Of a stretch of DNA of 64,000 bases, positions 62,909 to 64,000 are shown piece after piece. The translations under genes were made by a program, and so were the position numbers. Position 1 is the stretch's first letter, and every line of letters begins with the position of its first letter. The notes under the pieces are model-generated. The model was not told the DNA's origin. It worked only from the letters and a program-made list of their open reading frames with translations, and did no database searches. The DNA lies in contig NC_019943.1 in assembly GCF_000327485.1 (NCBI RefSeq), positions 62,001 through 126,000 of the forward strand. Direction: 5' to 3'. Origin of the DNA: Methanoregula formicica SMSP (GTDB taxonomy: Archaea > Halobacteriota > Methanomicrobia > Methanomicrobiales > Methanospirillaceae).

Positions 62909-64000
62909 TCAACTTTTGTTCTTCACGTTCTTTTTCGACCCCTTCTTTTTCCCTTGCGTCCCGAACAGCTCGTTCACCATCTTGACCGCACACAGATCCC
63001 CGCACATCGAGCAGGTCTCCGTTGCACCATCGCGCTCGTGGATCTTCCGGGCATGCTCCCCGTACAGCGCATGCCGGAACTGCCCGTTCCAGTCCAGCTC
63101 GTGCCGGGCCTCGGCCATCTTCACTTCCCGGTCCATCCGCCAGCCCTCGGGCCTCCTGACGGTGTCGCCGATGTGCGCTGCGATCTTTGCGACCCGGGTG
63201 CCTTCGATGATGTCCGCAACGTCAGGCAGGGCCAGGTGTTCGCTCGGAGAGACCATGCAGAGGAAGTCGGCACCGTTCAGGCAGGCCGCAGCCCCGCCAA
63301 TGGCCCCGACCACGTGGTCGTAGCCGGGCGCGATATCGGTAACGAGCGGGCCGAGGAGGTAGAGGGGGGCATGATCGGTGATCTCCTTGATCATCTTCAC
63401 GTTGTAGCCCACCTGGTCGAGGGGCATGTGGCCCGGGCCCTCGATCATCCGCTGGACGCCGGCTTCCTGTGCCCTCCTTGCAAGAAGGCCGAGGGTGTTG
63501 TACTCTACCGACTTTGCCAGCTTGCCAGCGTCCTGCAGGCAGCCGGGGCGCATCCCGTCGCCAAGGCTGATGGTGACGTCGTACTCGGCAAGGATCTCGA
63601 GGAGGTAGTCATACTCGGCAAAGAGCGGGTTCTCCTCCTCCCGCTGCATCATCATGGCGCAGTGGAACGATCCGCCGCGGGAGACGACGCCCATCAGCCG
63701 GGGATCGGCTTTCAGGGCGTCAAGGGCCTGGAGGTTCACGCCGCAGTGGAGCGTGAGGAAGTCGACTCCCTGGTTGCAGTGCTCGCGGATGACCTTAAAA
63801 AGCAGGTCGGCCGTGACATCGCCGGCATTTCCTGCCCGGCGTACTGCCTCGTACACGGGGACCGTGCCGACCGTTGTATCGAGTTTCAGGATCTTCTTCC
63901 GGATCGCGACCAGATCGCCGCCGGTCGAGAGGTCCATTAAGGCATCGGCGCCGTTGTCAAGCGCAGCCGTTGCCTTCTTCATCTCGAGCGCCGGGTCGCA
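62909..64000 (-). CDS. thiC: Phosphomethylpyrimidine synthase (partial, N-terminus outside window)
   Basis: The frame is open to the right edge, and 363 residues are visible. Motifs include LTLHCGVN, SRGGSF, SLGDGMRPG, RMIEGPGHMPLDQV and the C-terminal CSMCGDLC. ThiC is a radical SAM enzyme that turns aminoimidazole ribonucleotide into the pyrimidine of thiamine. About 60-70 N-terminal residues lie beyond 64000. The basic tail after LFGT (GKKKGSKKNVKNKS) differs from the tail of the fragment at 61059. It is 173 bases upstream of the fic gene on the same strand. Confidence 0.95.
   Translation of the reverse strand, partial: CDPALEMKKATAALDNGADALMDLSTGGDLVAIRKKILKLDTTVGTVPVYEAVRRAGNAGDVTADLLFKVIREHCNQGVDFLTLHCGVNLQALDALKADPRLMGVVSRGGSFHCAMMMQREEENPLFAEYDYLLEILAEYDVTISLGDGMRPGCLQDAGKLAKSVEYNTLGLLARRAQEAGVQRMIEGPGHMPLDQVGYNVKMIKEITDHAPLYLLGPLVTDIAPGYDHVVGAIGGAAACLNGADFLCMVSPSEHLALPDVADIIEGTRVAKIAAHIGDTVRRPEGWRMDREVKMAEARHELDWNGQFRHALYGEHARKIHERDGATETCSMCGDLCAVKMVNELFGTQGKKKGSKKNVKNKS

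Overview
The window looks like the chromosome of a methanogenic euryarchaeon, most likely a Methanomicrobiales member (Methanoregula-like). This is inferred from archaeal-type riboflavin synthase, TrpB2-type tryptophan synthase, iron-sulfur flavoproteins of the Methanosarcina Isf type, an archaeosine-synthase-like core protein, TATA promoters with short leaders, and methanogen-style PAS histidine kinases and membrane winged-helix regulators. No methanogenesis operon lies in the window, so the assignment is an inference.

Layout. 0-4 kb: a small redox cluster (desulforedoxin, AhpD-like protein, two Isf flavoproteins), an archaeosine-synthase-like protein, an M50 protease and chorismate mutase. 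4-8.2 kb: exported enzymes of peptidoglycan or amide hydrolase families (S13 carboxypeptidase, M23 peptidase, C45 acyltransferase). 8.2-10.4 kb: LigT and a thioredoxin/CcdA pair that appears joined by a -1 frameshift at an A10 run. 10.5-13.5 kb: argC-argJ-argB operon. 13.6-17.9 kb: ADP-ribosylglycohydrolase, AMP-forming acetyl-CoA synthetase and an OFA transporter. 17.9-20.4 kb: an ATP-NAD-kinase-family protein and trpB2, whose promoter carries TRP-box-like sites. 20.8-24.6 kb: a MacB-like ABC exporter operon. 24.6-26.5 kb: a methyltransferase, a small membrane protein, inverted repeats and a lone AbrB protein.

26.5-44.3 kb is accessory DNA, visibly richer in A+T than the flanks. It has a surface-glycan cassette around a 1732-residue protein (four GT-A-like domains, a kinase domain and a methyltransferase domain), followed by two transcription units for secreted proteins (transglutaminase-like, clan-CD-peptidase-like, PepSY, Ig-like membrane proteins) that share a homologous promoter/leader, then a membrane winged-helix regulator and a Fic protein. 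Two truncated copies of the 3' end of the aspC-type aminotransferase gene lie in this region, in the same orientation as the intact gene at 44.3-45.5 kb.

44.3-48 kb: aspartate-type aminotransferase, ribH, ribC and a class V aminotransferase in one overlapping operon, with purE divergent. 48-51.7 kb: a lipoprotein serine hydrolase, two truncated gene remnants and a methyltransferase. 52.2-58 kb: an MFS/ATP-grasp/GNAT/STAS operon with a divergent winged-helix/TPR protein. 58-60.7 kb: DUF3795, LEA14-like and a PAS sensor kinase. 61-64 kb: a second Fic gene, again between a truncated 3' fragment and the intact copy of a housekeeping gene (thiC, which runs off the right edge).

The most striking points are (1) two unrelated fic genes, each placed between a 3'-end fragment and the intact copy of a conserved metabolic gene, suggesting a recurrent way of inserting cargo at gene 3' ends; (2) the giant glycosyltransferase-kinase-methyltransferase protein, which looks like a glycan polymerase with a WbdD-like chain terminator built in; and (3) the paired secreted protease/transglutaminase units with a common leader. 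No tRNA, rRNA, CRISPR array, transposase or integrase was recognised by eye.
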